Positions 56,354-64,000 of a stretch of DNA of 64,000 nucleotides are shown piece after piece. The notes beneath the pieces are model-generated. The model worked only from the letters and a program-made list of their open reading frames with translations, searched no databases and was not told the DNA's origin. Both the position numbers and the translations under genes were made by a program. This DNA is from Nitrospinae bacterium CG11_big_fil_rev_8_21_14_0_20_45_15 (GTDB lineage: Bacteria > Nitrospinota > Nitrospinia > Nitrospinales > VA-1). The stretch's first letter is position 1. Each line of letters starts with the position of its first letter. Location of the stretch: positions 1 to 64,000 of the forward strand of contig PCWG01000032.1 of NCBI GenBank assembly GCA_002787235.1, given 5' to 3'.

Positions 56354-56674
56354 ATGATTGATTGGAAGCAGGCCCGGCCTGCGGATTTTGATTGCTCCTT
56401 TGAGGGTGAAGACATCACCGAGACCGGAACGCATATTCAGATTCCGGTGCGTGTCCTGCATCGTGAATCGGGCGAAACGGCATTCACCCGGGCGATTCCG
56501 ATCCGTGCGGATTTTTATCGCGAGTTGAAAAAACAACCGGATCATTTGCAGGCACTGGTCAAAATAGTGAATCGACGTTGCAGGGAAATGCTGTTGCAGA
56601 AAATCACAAAAGACGCGATGGAGATCGCCGACAAAGTGGATTTGATCCAGATGGATTCCCGGTCCATTCAGTGA
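56354..56674 (+). CDS. Small phage protein of unknown function
   Basis: 106 residues from the ATG at 56354 (GGAG eight bases upstream). MIDWKQARPADFDCSFEGED leads to a beta-alpha pattern and a C-terminal basic helix (LVKIVNRRCREMLLQ). No family is recognised. Expected to be tail-assembly related by position. Confidence 0.55.
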   Translation: MIDWKQARPADFDCSFEGEDITETGTHIQIPVRVLHRESGETAFTRAIPIRADFYRELKKQPDHLQALVKIVNRRCREMLLQKITKDAMEIADKVDLIQMDSRSIQ

Positions 56675-56726
56675 AGGGTTCTCCACTCAGCCTGTAAACC
56701 GTTTAATCGGAAGGAAGAAAAATATT

Positions 56727-56951
56727 TTGAAAATCATCATGCTCAAAGAACAGCACGCGGCGGTCGATGGAATCCGCGTGAAAATTTATCCAGAAGGCAG
56801 TGTTTATTCCGTGCCACGAGATTTGACAGAAGAACTGGCGCAAATTTTTCTGCGTGAAAAATGGGCCAAAGAAATTCAGAAAAATACAAAAACAAAAAAT
56901 CCGGCGGTCAGAAAAAGTTTGTCATCTGCGCCCGAAAATAAATCTGCTTAG
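56727..56951 (+). CDS. Small phage protein, TTG start
   Basis: 74 residues from a TTG at 56727 with GGAAGGAAG nine bases upstream. MKIIMLKEQHAAVDGIRVKIY-PEGSVYSVPRDLTEELA resembles short head or tail proteins of the YonK/gpFI size class. No clear family. Confidence 0.5.
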   Translation: MKIIMLKEQHAAVDGIRVKIYPEGSVYSVPRDLTEELAQIFLREKWAKEIQKNTKTKNPAVRKSLSSAPENKSA

Positions 56952-56964
56952 AAAGGAGGGCAAC

Positions 56965-57357
56965 ATGCCCATTCACGTCAATCCCCCCACGCGCAACATA
57001 CGCATACCCGTGGGTGAAAATCAGATCATCCTCAAGCTTCGCAATTACACCGCACCCGAATACAGCCAGTTCATGCGCGCGCGTTACGAAATAAAAAAAG
57101 GCAACCGGTTCACCGACAAGTCGCATGAAGCGCGCATTCAGTTTGTCGATCTTTTGCTGGTGGATGTCTGTGCAGAGGATGCAGAGGGCAACAAAGACAC
57201 AGTGGTCTTCAGCGATCCAGCGGATGGGCAAACGCGCGAGTTGACGGCGCAGGTTCCCGACTGGAAGTCACACCTCAATCCGTCCTGGAAAATATCAGCG
57301 GCGATGGAGCTGGAAGGTCAGTCTGCTGAATTGGAGCATGACTCCCTAAAAAACTGA
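56965..57357 (+). CDS. Tail assembly chaperone, short form (gpG-like)
   Basis: 130 residues from the ATG at 56965 with AAAGGAGGG seven bases upstream. IRIPVGENQIILKLRNYTAPEYSQF near the start. It ends in SLKN at TGA, where a canonical -1 slippery heptamer joins it to the next frame. This is the conserved arrangement of lambda G/GT-type chaperones ahead of the tape measure gene. Confidence 0.75.
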   Translation: MPIHVNPPTRNIRIPVGENQIILKLRNYTAPEYSQFMRARYEIKKGNRFTDKSHEARIQFVDLLLVDVCAEDAEGNKDTVVFSDPADGQTRELTAQVPDWKSHLNPSWKISAAMELEGQSAELEHDSLKN

Positions 57358-57392
57358 TGGACTATCTCCAGGTCAATGCGCCGGGGCTGGAG
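57348..57392 (+). promoter_or_regulatory. Programmed -1 ribosomal frameshift signal
   Basis: Slippery heptamer A-AAA-AAC at 57348-57354 lies exactly in phase with the zero-frame codons AAA AAC, just before TGA. A possible stem, CTCCAG (57366-57371) with CTGGAG (57387-57392), starts 11 bases downstream. A -1 shift reads on into the 57357-57650 frame and makes a fusion of about 227 residues. The downstream gene also has its own overlapping ATG. Confidence 0.75.
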
Positions 57393-57650
57393 GTAGAGTA
57401 CGAAGATTTTTTGAGTCGGGTGGAACTGGAATGTGAAGACCCGGAATGGAATGCTAAAAATCACCCGGCGCAAAAAATACTGGACCGATTTTCACCAATG
57501 TTCAAACTGTGGGTGAGCGATCTGGAAAGAGTGTCCTTGTGGAAATGTGCGGGCTACCCACTGGCCAGAGAAGATTTGGAACCGCTCGACTGGTCGGCAC
57601 TCGCTGTACTGGAATCTGTCAGAAGAAATCCAGCCCGACCCGATCCATAG
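57357..57650 (+). CDS. Tail assembly chaperone, frameshift extension (gpT-like)
   Basis: 97 residues if started at the ATG overlapping the previous stop (TGATG). Acidic, Trp-rich, with LERVSLWKCAGYPLAREDLEPLDW. As a frameshift product it would be the C-terminal T part of a G-T fusion. Between its stop and the tape measure lies a 157-nt gap with a 6-bp hairpin CCCGGT-TATT-ACCGGG (57661-57676). Confidence 0.7.
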   Translation: MDYLQVNAPGLEVEYEDFLSRVELECEDPEWNAKNHPAQKILDRFSPMFKLWVSDLERVSLWKCAGYPLAREDLEPLDWSALAVLESVRRNPARPDP

Positions 57651-57807
57651 CGGGAAACATCCCGGTTATTACCGGGAAAACCCGCATTGGAACAGGTCTA
57701 AGCACGATCGCTGATTTCTTGTTTGCATCCGTAACAGGGGATCAAAGCCATGGCAGAATTTATTCGCAGTATCATAACACAAACCACATTCACACCGGGA
57801 GCGTTCT

Positions 57808-58755
57808 ATGCCAGTTTCTACATCAGCAATGGCGTCGGCCAAAATACGAATCGAGTTCGACGACCGCTTTACCAGGGAATCGCAAAAAGCATTGGAAAAT
57901 TTCAGAAAAAATTATCAACAGATGTTCAAAGAATTTCAGGCGAATGCTTCGAAAGAAAGTGGTTTTAACAGCTTCTCACAAGGACTGGGTGTTGTTAGTG
58001 CTGGTTTAGCGGCGGGTGCGGCTAATGTGGTTACGAAATTGACGGATAAAGGAATCGGGCAATTGCTTAAAGAGGCCTTTACATCCAATGCGGAAAAGAT
58101 AAAAGAAATAGACCGCCTGAATCTGGAAATATATGAAAGGGAACAAGGCATCACAGCGCAGAGAATCGCGGACATCGAAAAAATAACCAATAAGAAAAAT
58201 GAGGAATTACGGGTTCAATCGGAGATCACGACAGCTATGGACCGGGTTGTCACGAAGACAAAAGAAATTTCCGATATCCAATCAACGATCCAGGCAATAG
58301 AAATATCCGTTTTTCTGAAAAATAGCGAGCGGGTGGTAGCGGAAGCTCTGCAATTGTATTCCGGCCTGCGATCAATATTCAGCACACCGCTTTATCAGGA
58401 AGTAAGGATCAGGCCCGTGCTGGATGGATCGGGCGGGTCAAGCTCTGGCGATATCGGGCAAAATCCGGGTGGATTTTATACCTCCGTTTCGAGCCGGATC
58501 GGGGCGACGCGTCTGGCCAAGGGCGCGGACTTCATTCCCTATGATGATTTTCCCGCGAGCCTGCACCGGGGCGAGGCGGTTCTGCCTGCGGATGTGGCGG
58601 ATCGCTATCGCAAGGGTGCGGTCGCTGGCAACATAACGATTGATAAATTCAATGTGGTCATCAGTGGTGACAACAAACGGCCGGAAGATCTGGCACGTGA
58701 TTTGTATTTCCACTTGAAACGCATCGGACAGCATATCGAAGCCAGCGTGTTCTAG
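57808..58755 (+). CDS. Short tail tape measure protein
   Basis: 315 residues. Helical, with coiled coil about 20-60 and 85-170 and a hydrophobic patch (VVSAGLAAGAANVV, about 62-75). The C-terminal FPASLHRGEAVLPADVADRY is the conserved tape-measure pattern near the end. At about 1.5 angstrom per residue the tail would be roughly 45-50 nm, close to that of gene-transfer agents. GGGAG lies six bases upstream of the ATG. Confidence 0.75.
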   Translation: MPVSTSAMASAKIRIEFDDRFTRESQKALENFRKNYQQMFKEFQANASKESGFNSFSQGLGVVSAGLAAGAANVVTKLTDKGIGQLLKEAFTSNAEKIKEIDRLNLEIYEREQGITAQRIADIEKITNKKNEELRVQSEITTAMDRVVTKTKEISDIQSTIQAIEISVFLKNSERVVAEALQLYSGLRSIFSTPLYQEVRIRPVLDGSGGSSSGDIGQNPGGFYTSVSSRIGATRLAKGADFIPYDDFPASLHRGEAVLPADVADRYRKGAVAGNITIDKFNVVISGDNKRPEDLARDLYFHLKRIGQHIEASVF

Positions 58756-58874
58756 ATTTTGACAAGCTGGTAGGCGGCTCTGCCTGCCATTTCAAATTTT
58801 AGCAGTCATTAAATCACCGTAAAACTCACCTGTTTCCCCTCTCATTTCTCACCCATACTCACCCACCCATTATT

Positions 58875-61841
58875 ATGCGAACAGATTTTACAGCACTCAA
58901 TGAAACAGTGATCGCATCGCCGACCAAAACTCCGGTGACTTTGATGCTACTGCAATGGCCGGCGCAACCGCTGGGGGCCTCGGCATTGACGTTGCGCTTG
59001 TGTGACAGGGCCGGGATCAATATTGAAGGAACCGTCTGGTATCACTTGATGGAGTCTTCCGGTGCGCTGGAGCAATTGGTCGATTCTGCCATGGCAGAAT
59101 CGGGGGCCAATGGCAGTACCAACATCGCGGTCATCAATCATCCGACCGATTTGTTTTCTCCGGCAAAACCGTTCTCACATATCTTTCGGCAATACCGACC
59201 GGAAGCGGGGCTGGTCACGCTTTATCAATGGTACGAGGGTGAGGGGATGACTTCAGCAGATCTGACCCCTCTGTTCGTGGGTCGGCCAACGGACCCGATT
59301 TCATTCGATGAAAACAGATGCTCCTTCAACGTCGTCGATGTGGCGACGGATTATGGTGAGCAAAAGCTCGGCACTTTGATCAATCTTACTGATTACCCAC
59401 TCGCCCCTGAAGCGTCGATTGGCAAGATGAAGCCAATTGTGATCGGTGCGGTTCTCAGTGCCCCGGCGATCCCGCTTCGCAAAGTATTGGAGACGCGGGT
59501 CAAGTCGGTGGTGCAAAAGGGAGGATCATTGGTCAATGTGATGGACACGACGGGGTTCCCCGCAGTGGGAACGATCATCATCAATGACGATGAAATCACT
59601 TATACAAGTAAGAACGCGACGCAGTTTTTGGGATGCACGGGCATCAACGAATTCCATTATGCCGACGACGTGGTACTGGAAAAGGTAACAGGGCATCGTT
59701 ATTTATTGAGCGATCCAGCTTACCCGATCCAGAGCATCGGCGCGGTCAAGGCGGGCGGGCATCTGACCGACCCGGCGGATTACTCGATCGATCTGGCCAA
59801 TGGCGAAGTGGTCTTCCCGGACAAGCCAAAGAAAACCGATTCTATCGACACCAAGTTTTTGCAGGCACAAATGGACGCGATTGCTTCAGCAAACAACGCC
59901 ACCGATCCCGGCAATGCCTACATCCCCAACAGTCCCGCGACCTATGCCAAGCTCAATCAAAGCGCGACTCCGCTGGCTCTCAAGCAAACGGATGACTTGC
60001 CCAATGTCGGTGAGATCGCAAGTGTGCTGGTGCGGGTCGAGCATTTCATGGAAGAAAAATTATCGAGCGATTCGTTGACTGTCGAGATTCCCGGAGTGGG
60101 TGAGTTGGGAACGCTACCGCCTCCAGCAATGGACGATCTCGCCGTGGTGACGGGCGACGTAGACATCACTCATGACACTTTGATCGGATCGCTGGCTTTC
60201 CCCATCAATCCCAGTGGTGGCGGGGCAGGCCATGTTCACAACGTATCCACGCCCGGTACGACAGAAGATCAGAACGAAACCACGACACCGAAACTGACAT
60301 CAACAACGATTCCCGCCTGGGCAGGAACAAAACTTGAAACTGTTACTTTGACCTTTCCCCCTTTAGTAGGGAGCCCTCCGCAGAGCTACACCTACACGCT
60401 TGATCTGGTGGGCGATATCACAGGTTTTGTGACGGGCAAGCGCGTGCGTGCTTATCTGGAGGGAGTGGAAATTTACCATTGGTTTGAAGGAACGGTGATC
60501 ACCAATTTAACGTCGCTATATAAAAGCGGCACGCCATCGGACAGTGTAGACATTGATGTGACTTACACAATTTCTCCGGTTGAGAGTATTGGCCAAACCG
60601 GACGTTTTGACATTCAGTCACAGATTGTGCGGACGGTGGATATAGGAGGCTCGGATATCACGGACTCGCAACTCGACGCATTGGACACCGAACAGACGGG
60701 TGCGCTTGAAACCACAACAGGAACCCCGGCCCTCAATACGACCAGCGAAAAAGCCACAAAAACGGTGGTGAAGCATTTTGATATCACCAGCACGGTCAAT
60801 GGCGATTGGGGCTGGTTCAAGGACAAAGAAATCCATGTGCTGTACAACGGCACTTCGGACGGTCGAACAGCTTTTATTATTCACATGGCTTTTGAAATCG
60901 AATACGCGCGCCGACGTGTGAGCTTCACCGATGAAATCAGCGCGGATGTGAACGGTGTGATCGACGATGCGAGCGGGAGCGTGACAGGCACGTCATCGGC
61001 TTTGATCGAACGTCCCGATCATGTTTACAAATGGTCGGTGTTGATGGGTCTTCTAAAAACCACTTCTGAAATTGACAGCACATCTTTCACCAGTGCGGGA
61101 TCGTTTTACACGACGCAGGCGGGTGGCTACGCCTTGGCGGGTATCGTGCAAAGCCAAAGCGCGTGGCGGGATTTGTGGCGCGAGTGGGGGCGTTCTTGCC
61201 GTTCTTCGTTTTATTGGGATCTGGGCAAGGCGAAGATTCTAATTCGACCGCTCAACCGGGTGGACCTTGCTACGACTTACGATCAGGCGATTGATCCCGA
61301 CGATCTGCGCCTGGACAGTGACAAGCGTTTGATCTTCAAAACTGAGCGCGGTGCGTCACGCAACATCGTCAATGCCATCGATCTGAAATACCAGAAAAAC
61401 TGGAGCGGTGGCGAGACCGAACCTTATTCAGGTATCGTTTCAATCAGTGATGAGGAGTCTATAACGCGCTATGACAGACGCGAGGATGCCAGCCGATTCC
61501 AGTTTGACTGGGTGCGTGAGCAGGCAATGGCTGAAGACCTTGCGGAATTTTATCTCGAAGAATATGCCGAGCCGCTGGATGTTTACGACTTTGAATTGTT
61601 CCTGCCTTATATGGCTCTGGAGCGCGGTGACATCATTCGTCTGAATCCGCCGTCACACGATCTGGACAACGTTCTTTGTGTGGTGCTCGGTGTGGGCCGG
61701 GTTTTCGGATCGGGCAAGGAAGGACGCATGGATTCGATACCGGTTACAGCGCGCGCGATGCGTGGATCGTATGCGGTCACGGGTGGGTTTGGTGTGGCTC
61801 CATTCGGAGTGAGTGGTTTTGGCGGCGTGGCAAAAATTTAA
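58875..61841 (+). CDS. Large tail tip / baseplate protein
   Basis: 988 residues, the largest phage gene. The first ~170 residues resemble a distal-tail module (SPTKTPVTLMLLQWPAQPLG, SFNVVDVATDYGEQKLG). A middle region holds Ig-like/fibre-like beta repeats with Thr/Ser-rich linkers (about 400-680). The C-terminal ~250 residues have hub-like features (GDIIRLNPP, VLGVGRVFGSG). It appears to combine distal tail, hub and tip functions in one chain; no peptidase motif was found. Confidence 0.72.
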   Translation: MRTDFTALNETVIASPTKTPVTLMLLQWPAQPLGASALTLRLCDRAGINIEGTVWYHLMESSGALEQLVDSAMAESGANGSTNIAVINHPTDLFSPAKPFSHIFRQYRPEAGLVTLYQWYEGEGMTSADLTPLFVGRPTDPISFDENRCSFNVVDVATDYGEQKLGTLINLTDYPLAPEASIGKMKPIVIGAVLSAPAIPLRKVLETRVKSVVQKGGSLVNVMDTTGFPAVGTIIINDDEITYTSKNATQFLGCTGINEFHYADDVVLEKVTGHRYLLSDPAYPIQSIGAVKAGGHLTDPADYSIDLANGEVVFPDKPKKTDSIDTKFLQAQMDAIASANNATDPGNAYIPNSPATYAKLNQSATPLALKQTDDLPNVGEIASVLVRVEHFMEEKLSSDSLTVEIPGVGELGTLPPPAMDDLAVVTGDVDITHDTLIGSLAFPINPSGGGAGHVHNVSTPGTTEDQNETTTPKLTSTTIPAWAGTKLETVTLTFPPLVGSPPQSYTYTLDLVGDITGFVTGKRVRAYLEGVEIYHWFEGTVITNLTSLYKSGTPSDSVDIDVTYTISPVESIGQTGRFDIQSQIVRTVDIGGSDITDSQLDALDTEQTGALETTTGTPALNTTSEKATKTVVKHFDITSTVNGDWGWFKDKEIHVLYNGTSDGRTAFIIHMAFEIEYARRRVSFTDEISADVNGVIDDASGSVTGTSSALIERPDHVYKWSVLMGLLKTTSEIDSTSFTSAGSFYTTQAGGYALAGIVQSQSAWRDLWREWGRSCRSSFYWDLGKAKILIRPLNRVDLATTYDQAIDPDDLRLDSDKRLIFKTERGASRNIVNAIDLKYQKNWSGGETEPYSGIVSISDEESITRYDRREDASRFQFDWVREQAMAEDLAEFYLEEYAEPLDVYDFELFLPYMALERGDIIRLNPPSHDLDNVLCVVLGVGRVFGSGKEGRMDSIPVTARAMRGSYAVTGGFGVAPFGVSGFGGVAKI

Positions 61842-61861
61842 TTTATTGAGGCGAAAATAAA

Positions 61862-62914
61862 ATGGCAGACACATTCACAGATAATTTTAATCTCACCAAA
61901 CCCGAGGCGGGTAAGGTCAGTTGGGATACAGACTACGCGGCCCTTGCTGATTTGATCGACTCGCGTTTTATGATGGCCGGAAAAAACGCAATCATAAACG
62001 GAGCATGCCAGGTCGCGCAAAGACCAGCCCCAAATATCAGCGGGTCTTACCAGTATGGCAAGGTTGACCGAATTGCGGCGAAGGCAGATGGGACACCGAC
62101 AGCGGGGACGATCAGTCAATCCGAAACTACATTGCTGGGGTCGAGCGGTTATGCCTCTCATTTAAGCGGAGTATCCACAGGCGCGGGTGGGGCGATGTAT
62201 TGGCGGTATCGGATCGAGTCGCGGGACGTCCAGCGTTTTATAAGTCAGGCCGGGATATTTTCTGCGAAGGTTTATCACAACGTTGGGTCGGCGCAAAATT
62301 TCACGATCACGATCAACAAGGCAAATGCAAAAGACGATTTTTCGGCAGTCACTTTGATCTCCGCGTCGGGGAATTTGAGCGTTGAGGATGCGACGGAGAC
62401 GGCGATAGAATTCGCCGTTGCTGACTTGGCGAGTTGCGGCAATGGGATTGAGATCATCGTCAAATGTGATTGTGGTGCTGTAACGACAAAGGATTTTTAT
62501 TTGGCCGATTTGCAATTTGAAAAAGGGAATGTGGCGACCGAGCTAGAGCCACGGCCGATTGCTTTGGAATTCGCAATGTGTCAGCGGTATTACCAGCAAT
62601 ACGGCGAGGGGTCCAACGAAATGCTCGGGACCTCGGCGGTTCATAGCGCAACCACAGCTTTTGTGATCATCCCATTCCAAACCACTATGCGTACCACGCC
62701 GACAGTGACATACGACTCGACACTGTCAAACTATCTTGTTCGCATTTCAGGCAGTAGCCAAACCCCAACCTCACTTAATAATGACGTCATCACCCCAAGG
62801 ACAATGAGTATAAACATTGGCATAACAGGAGGAACGGTGGGTGATTGTTGTTTTATGTATTCGCCCCCTGCGGATGGGATCAGTGGTCTTATTAAGTTAA
62901 GCGCAGAGCTATAA
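61862..62914 (+). CDS. Putative tail fibre / receptor-binding protein
   Basis: 350 residues. FNLTKPEAGKVSWDTDYAAL at the N-terminus is a typical phage fibre start. A jelly-roll-like beta region follows with GKNAIINGACQVAQRP, found in tail proteins with carbohydrate-binding modules. EPRPIALEFAMCQRYYQQYG further on is characteristic of phage fibre proteins. The C-terminal region probably binds the host surface. Confidence 0.78.
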   Translation: MADTFTDNFNLTKPEAGKVSWDTDYAALADLIDSRFMMAGKNAIINGACQVAQRPAPNISGSYQYGKVDRIAAKADGTPTAGTISQSETTLLGSSGYASHLSGVSTGAGGAMYWRYRIESRDVQRFISQAGIFSAKVYHNVGSAQNFTITINKANAKDDFSAVTLISASGNLSVEDATETAIEFAVADLASCGNGIEIIVKCDCGAVTTKDFYLADLQFEKGNVATELEPRPIALEFAMCQRYYQQYGEGSNEMLGTSAVHSATTAFVIIPFQTTMRTTPTVTYDSTLSNYLVRISGSSQTPTSLNNDVITPRTMSINIGITGGTVGDCCFMYSPPADGISGLIKLSAEL

Positions 62915-62929
62915 GAGAGGATATCAAAA

Positions 62930-63349
62930 ATGTCAAAGTACAAAATAATCAATGCCCCCAATATTTTGAATACAGAAACAGGCGCGCAAATTCCCAACGA
63001 TCCAGCAAATGCGGACTGGCAAGAATATCAGGAATGGTTGACCGATCCCGCAAATACTCCCGATCCTGCTGATGCGGTCGTAGTGACAGCGGATATGATT
63101 AAAACGGAAGCGCGTCGGCGTATCCTTGAGAAATATCCCGAATGGAAACAGGCGAATCTGACCGCGCGCATGGTGGAGCTGAACAAGATCCGTGCCAGTG
63201 TGGGCAGTTGGACCGCTGGCGAGCAGATGGAGGTCGATGCCATCCAGTCGGCCTGGGATTGGGTCAAGTCCGTGCGTTCCGCATCCGATGCGCTGGAGCT
63301 GATCCTGCCGGTGGATTATCAGGACAACAGCTATTGGCCTGCGTTCTAA
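62930..63349 (+). CDS. Small phage protein after the fibre gene
   Basis: 139 residues. YKIINAPNILNTETGAQIPNDPAN, DWQEYQEWL, then a helical C-terminal half (ARRRILEKYPEWKQANLTARMVE). The pattern is that of accessory tail-fibre proteins encoded next to fibres. AGAGAGGAT precedes the ATG. Confidence 0.62.
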   Translation: MSKYKIINAPNILNTETGAQIPNDPANADWQEYQEWLTDPANTPDPADAVVVTADMIKTEARRRILEKYPEWKQANLTARMVELNKIRASVGSWTAGEQMEVDAIQSAWDWVKSVRSASDALELILPVDYQDNSYWPAF

Positions 63350-63370
63350 AATAGAGAAAGGTTGCAAACA

Positions 63371-63628
63371 ATGACGGTATCGAGAGAAGAATTGGACGCG
63401 ATTTTAGAGCGTCATGTCAAGTCGATCAAAGAGCATATCAGCGACAAGCTTGACCCGATCAGCGAAAATTTGCAGGGACACAGCGCAACCTTGTACGGCA
63501 AGGATGGTCGCAACGGACTGGTCGGCGATGTGACAACGATCAAAACAACGGGACTGGCCTTCAAGTGGATTGCGGGCTCGGGTTTCTTTGCGGGAATTTC
63601 AAAATGGATTCACGAATTTTATAAATGA
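63371..63628 (+). CDS. Holin-associated / XhlA-like protein
   Basis: 85 residues from the ATG at 63371 with GAAAGG ahead. Coiled coil (SREELDAILERHVKSIKEHIS), then a C-terminal hydrophobic segment (LAFKWIAGSGFFAGISKWI). This matches the layout of hemolysin XhlA-type lysis accessories. No endolysin is seen nearby. Confidence 0.6.
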   Translation: MTVSREELDAILERHVKSIKEHISDKLDPISENLQGHSATLYGKDGRNGLVGDVTTIKTTGLAFKWIAGSGFFAGISKWIHEFYK

Positions 63629-63670
63629 GCGGGAGGGCAGTGAATCGGGTGGGGCGGATTTTGTCGGTCG

Positions 63671-64000
63671 TTACTTTTGGAAAGTTTCGATGACATCTTT
63701 GATGTCCTGCACGATGGTTTTGATGTTGAAGGGTTTAGTGATCATCGCGTTCATTCCGGCATTGAGGTAGCGTTGTCGATCTTCTTCGGAGGTGTTGGCG
63801 GTGAGGGCAATGATGGGGATGGGTGTTTTTTCGGGATGCTCGCCTTCATATTTTCTGATTTCGCGGGTGGAATCTATGCCCCCCATGACCGGCATTTGCA
63901 CGTCCATCAAAATGACATCGAAAGTTCCCGCTTTGTAGGTCTCAAAGGCTTGCAAACCGTCTTCAGCGGTGGTGACGTTGTGACCGCGCCGGGTGAGAAG
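63671..64000 (-). CDS. Receiver domain of a response regulator or hybrid histidine kinase (runs off right edge)
   Basis: The frame is open to the window end and ends at 63671. FDVILMDVQMPVMGG holds the phospho-acceptor Asp. ALTAN gives the Thr/Ala switch site, and MITKPF the conserved Lys. The sequence before it, TRRGHNVTTAEDGLQAFETY, is the receiver alpha1-beta2 region. A C-terminal receiver without output domain suggests a hybrid kinase. This is the first host-type gene after the phage cluster. Confidence 0.92.
   Translation of the reverse strand, partial: LLTRRGHNVTTAEDGLQAFETYKAGTFDVILMDVQMPVMGGIDSTREIRKYEGEHPEKTPIPIIALTANTSEEDRQRYLNAGMNAMITKPFNIKTIVQDIKDVIETFQK

Noticed and set aside
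57750-57968. 72-codon frame overlapping the tape measure start
   Set aside because: It has a fair ribosome site but no family features, and the tape measure frame with its own GGGAG explains the region better.

Overview
The window looks like chromosomal DNA of a Gram-negative bacterium of moderate GC content. It has a full Tol-Pal cluster and kdsA, so it has an outer membrane with LPS. It also has a proteasome alpha subunit (prcA) and a Pup-ligase-type enzyme (pafA), which is rare outside actinobacteria. Known Gram-negative lineages with a Pup-like (UBact) proteasome system include Nitrospinota and Nitrospirota, so a Nitrospinota-like host is my best inference. I see no rRNA, tRNA or CRISPR array.

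Layout. 1-8.2 kb (minus strand): the start of radA at the window edge, then an operon tolQ-tolR-tolA-tolB-pal plus a long periplasmic coiled-coil gene where cpoB/ybgF usually lies. 8.2-20 kb: a fused aroD-aroE gene, an SH3/M48-peptidase/membrane-protein operon, pafA and prcA, a cNMP-binding histidine kinase, an RlmD-type rRNA methyltransferase and a nucleoside phosphorylase, with GC-rich dispersed repeats between them. 19.6-24.9 kb: a sigma-54-type promoter ahead of a class 3 lipase, then kdsA, an alpha/beta hydrolase, proB and a YkgJ-type cysteine-cluster gene.

24.7-28.8 kb is an apparent insertion. Two overlapping ATPase genes lie behind a four-unit, 16-bp-spaced operator array. They are bracketed by a 130-bp direct repeat made from the 3' end of the YkgJ-type gene. 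I see no recombinase. This is the best candidate in the window for an undescribed accessory or defence module.

28.8-46.3 kb returns to housekeeping genes: CbiZ, aldo/keto reductase, an ABC exporter, a DnaC-like loader with a small partner, a lone flagellar rod protein, a short ArgA-like acetyltransferase, a DUF484-GGDEF protein, serS, a TPR lipoprotein, gyrA, gyrB and dnaA. An AT-rich gap with DnaA-box-like sites lies between gyrB and dnaA.

46.5-63.6 kb holds a strongly structured, terminator-ended leader and then a co-oriented HK97-type head and siphovirus-like tail cluster: terminase, portal, protease, capsid, connectors, tail tube, tail chaperones joined by a canonical -1 frameshift site, a short tape measure, tail tip, fibre and a holin-associated-like protein. 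No integrase, repressor, replication or endolysin gene is visible. Host-type repeats sit inside the cluster, so a domesticated prophage or gene-transfer-agent-like element is plausible. The window ends in the receiver domain of a response regulator or hybrid kinase (minus strand).
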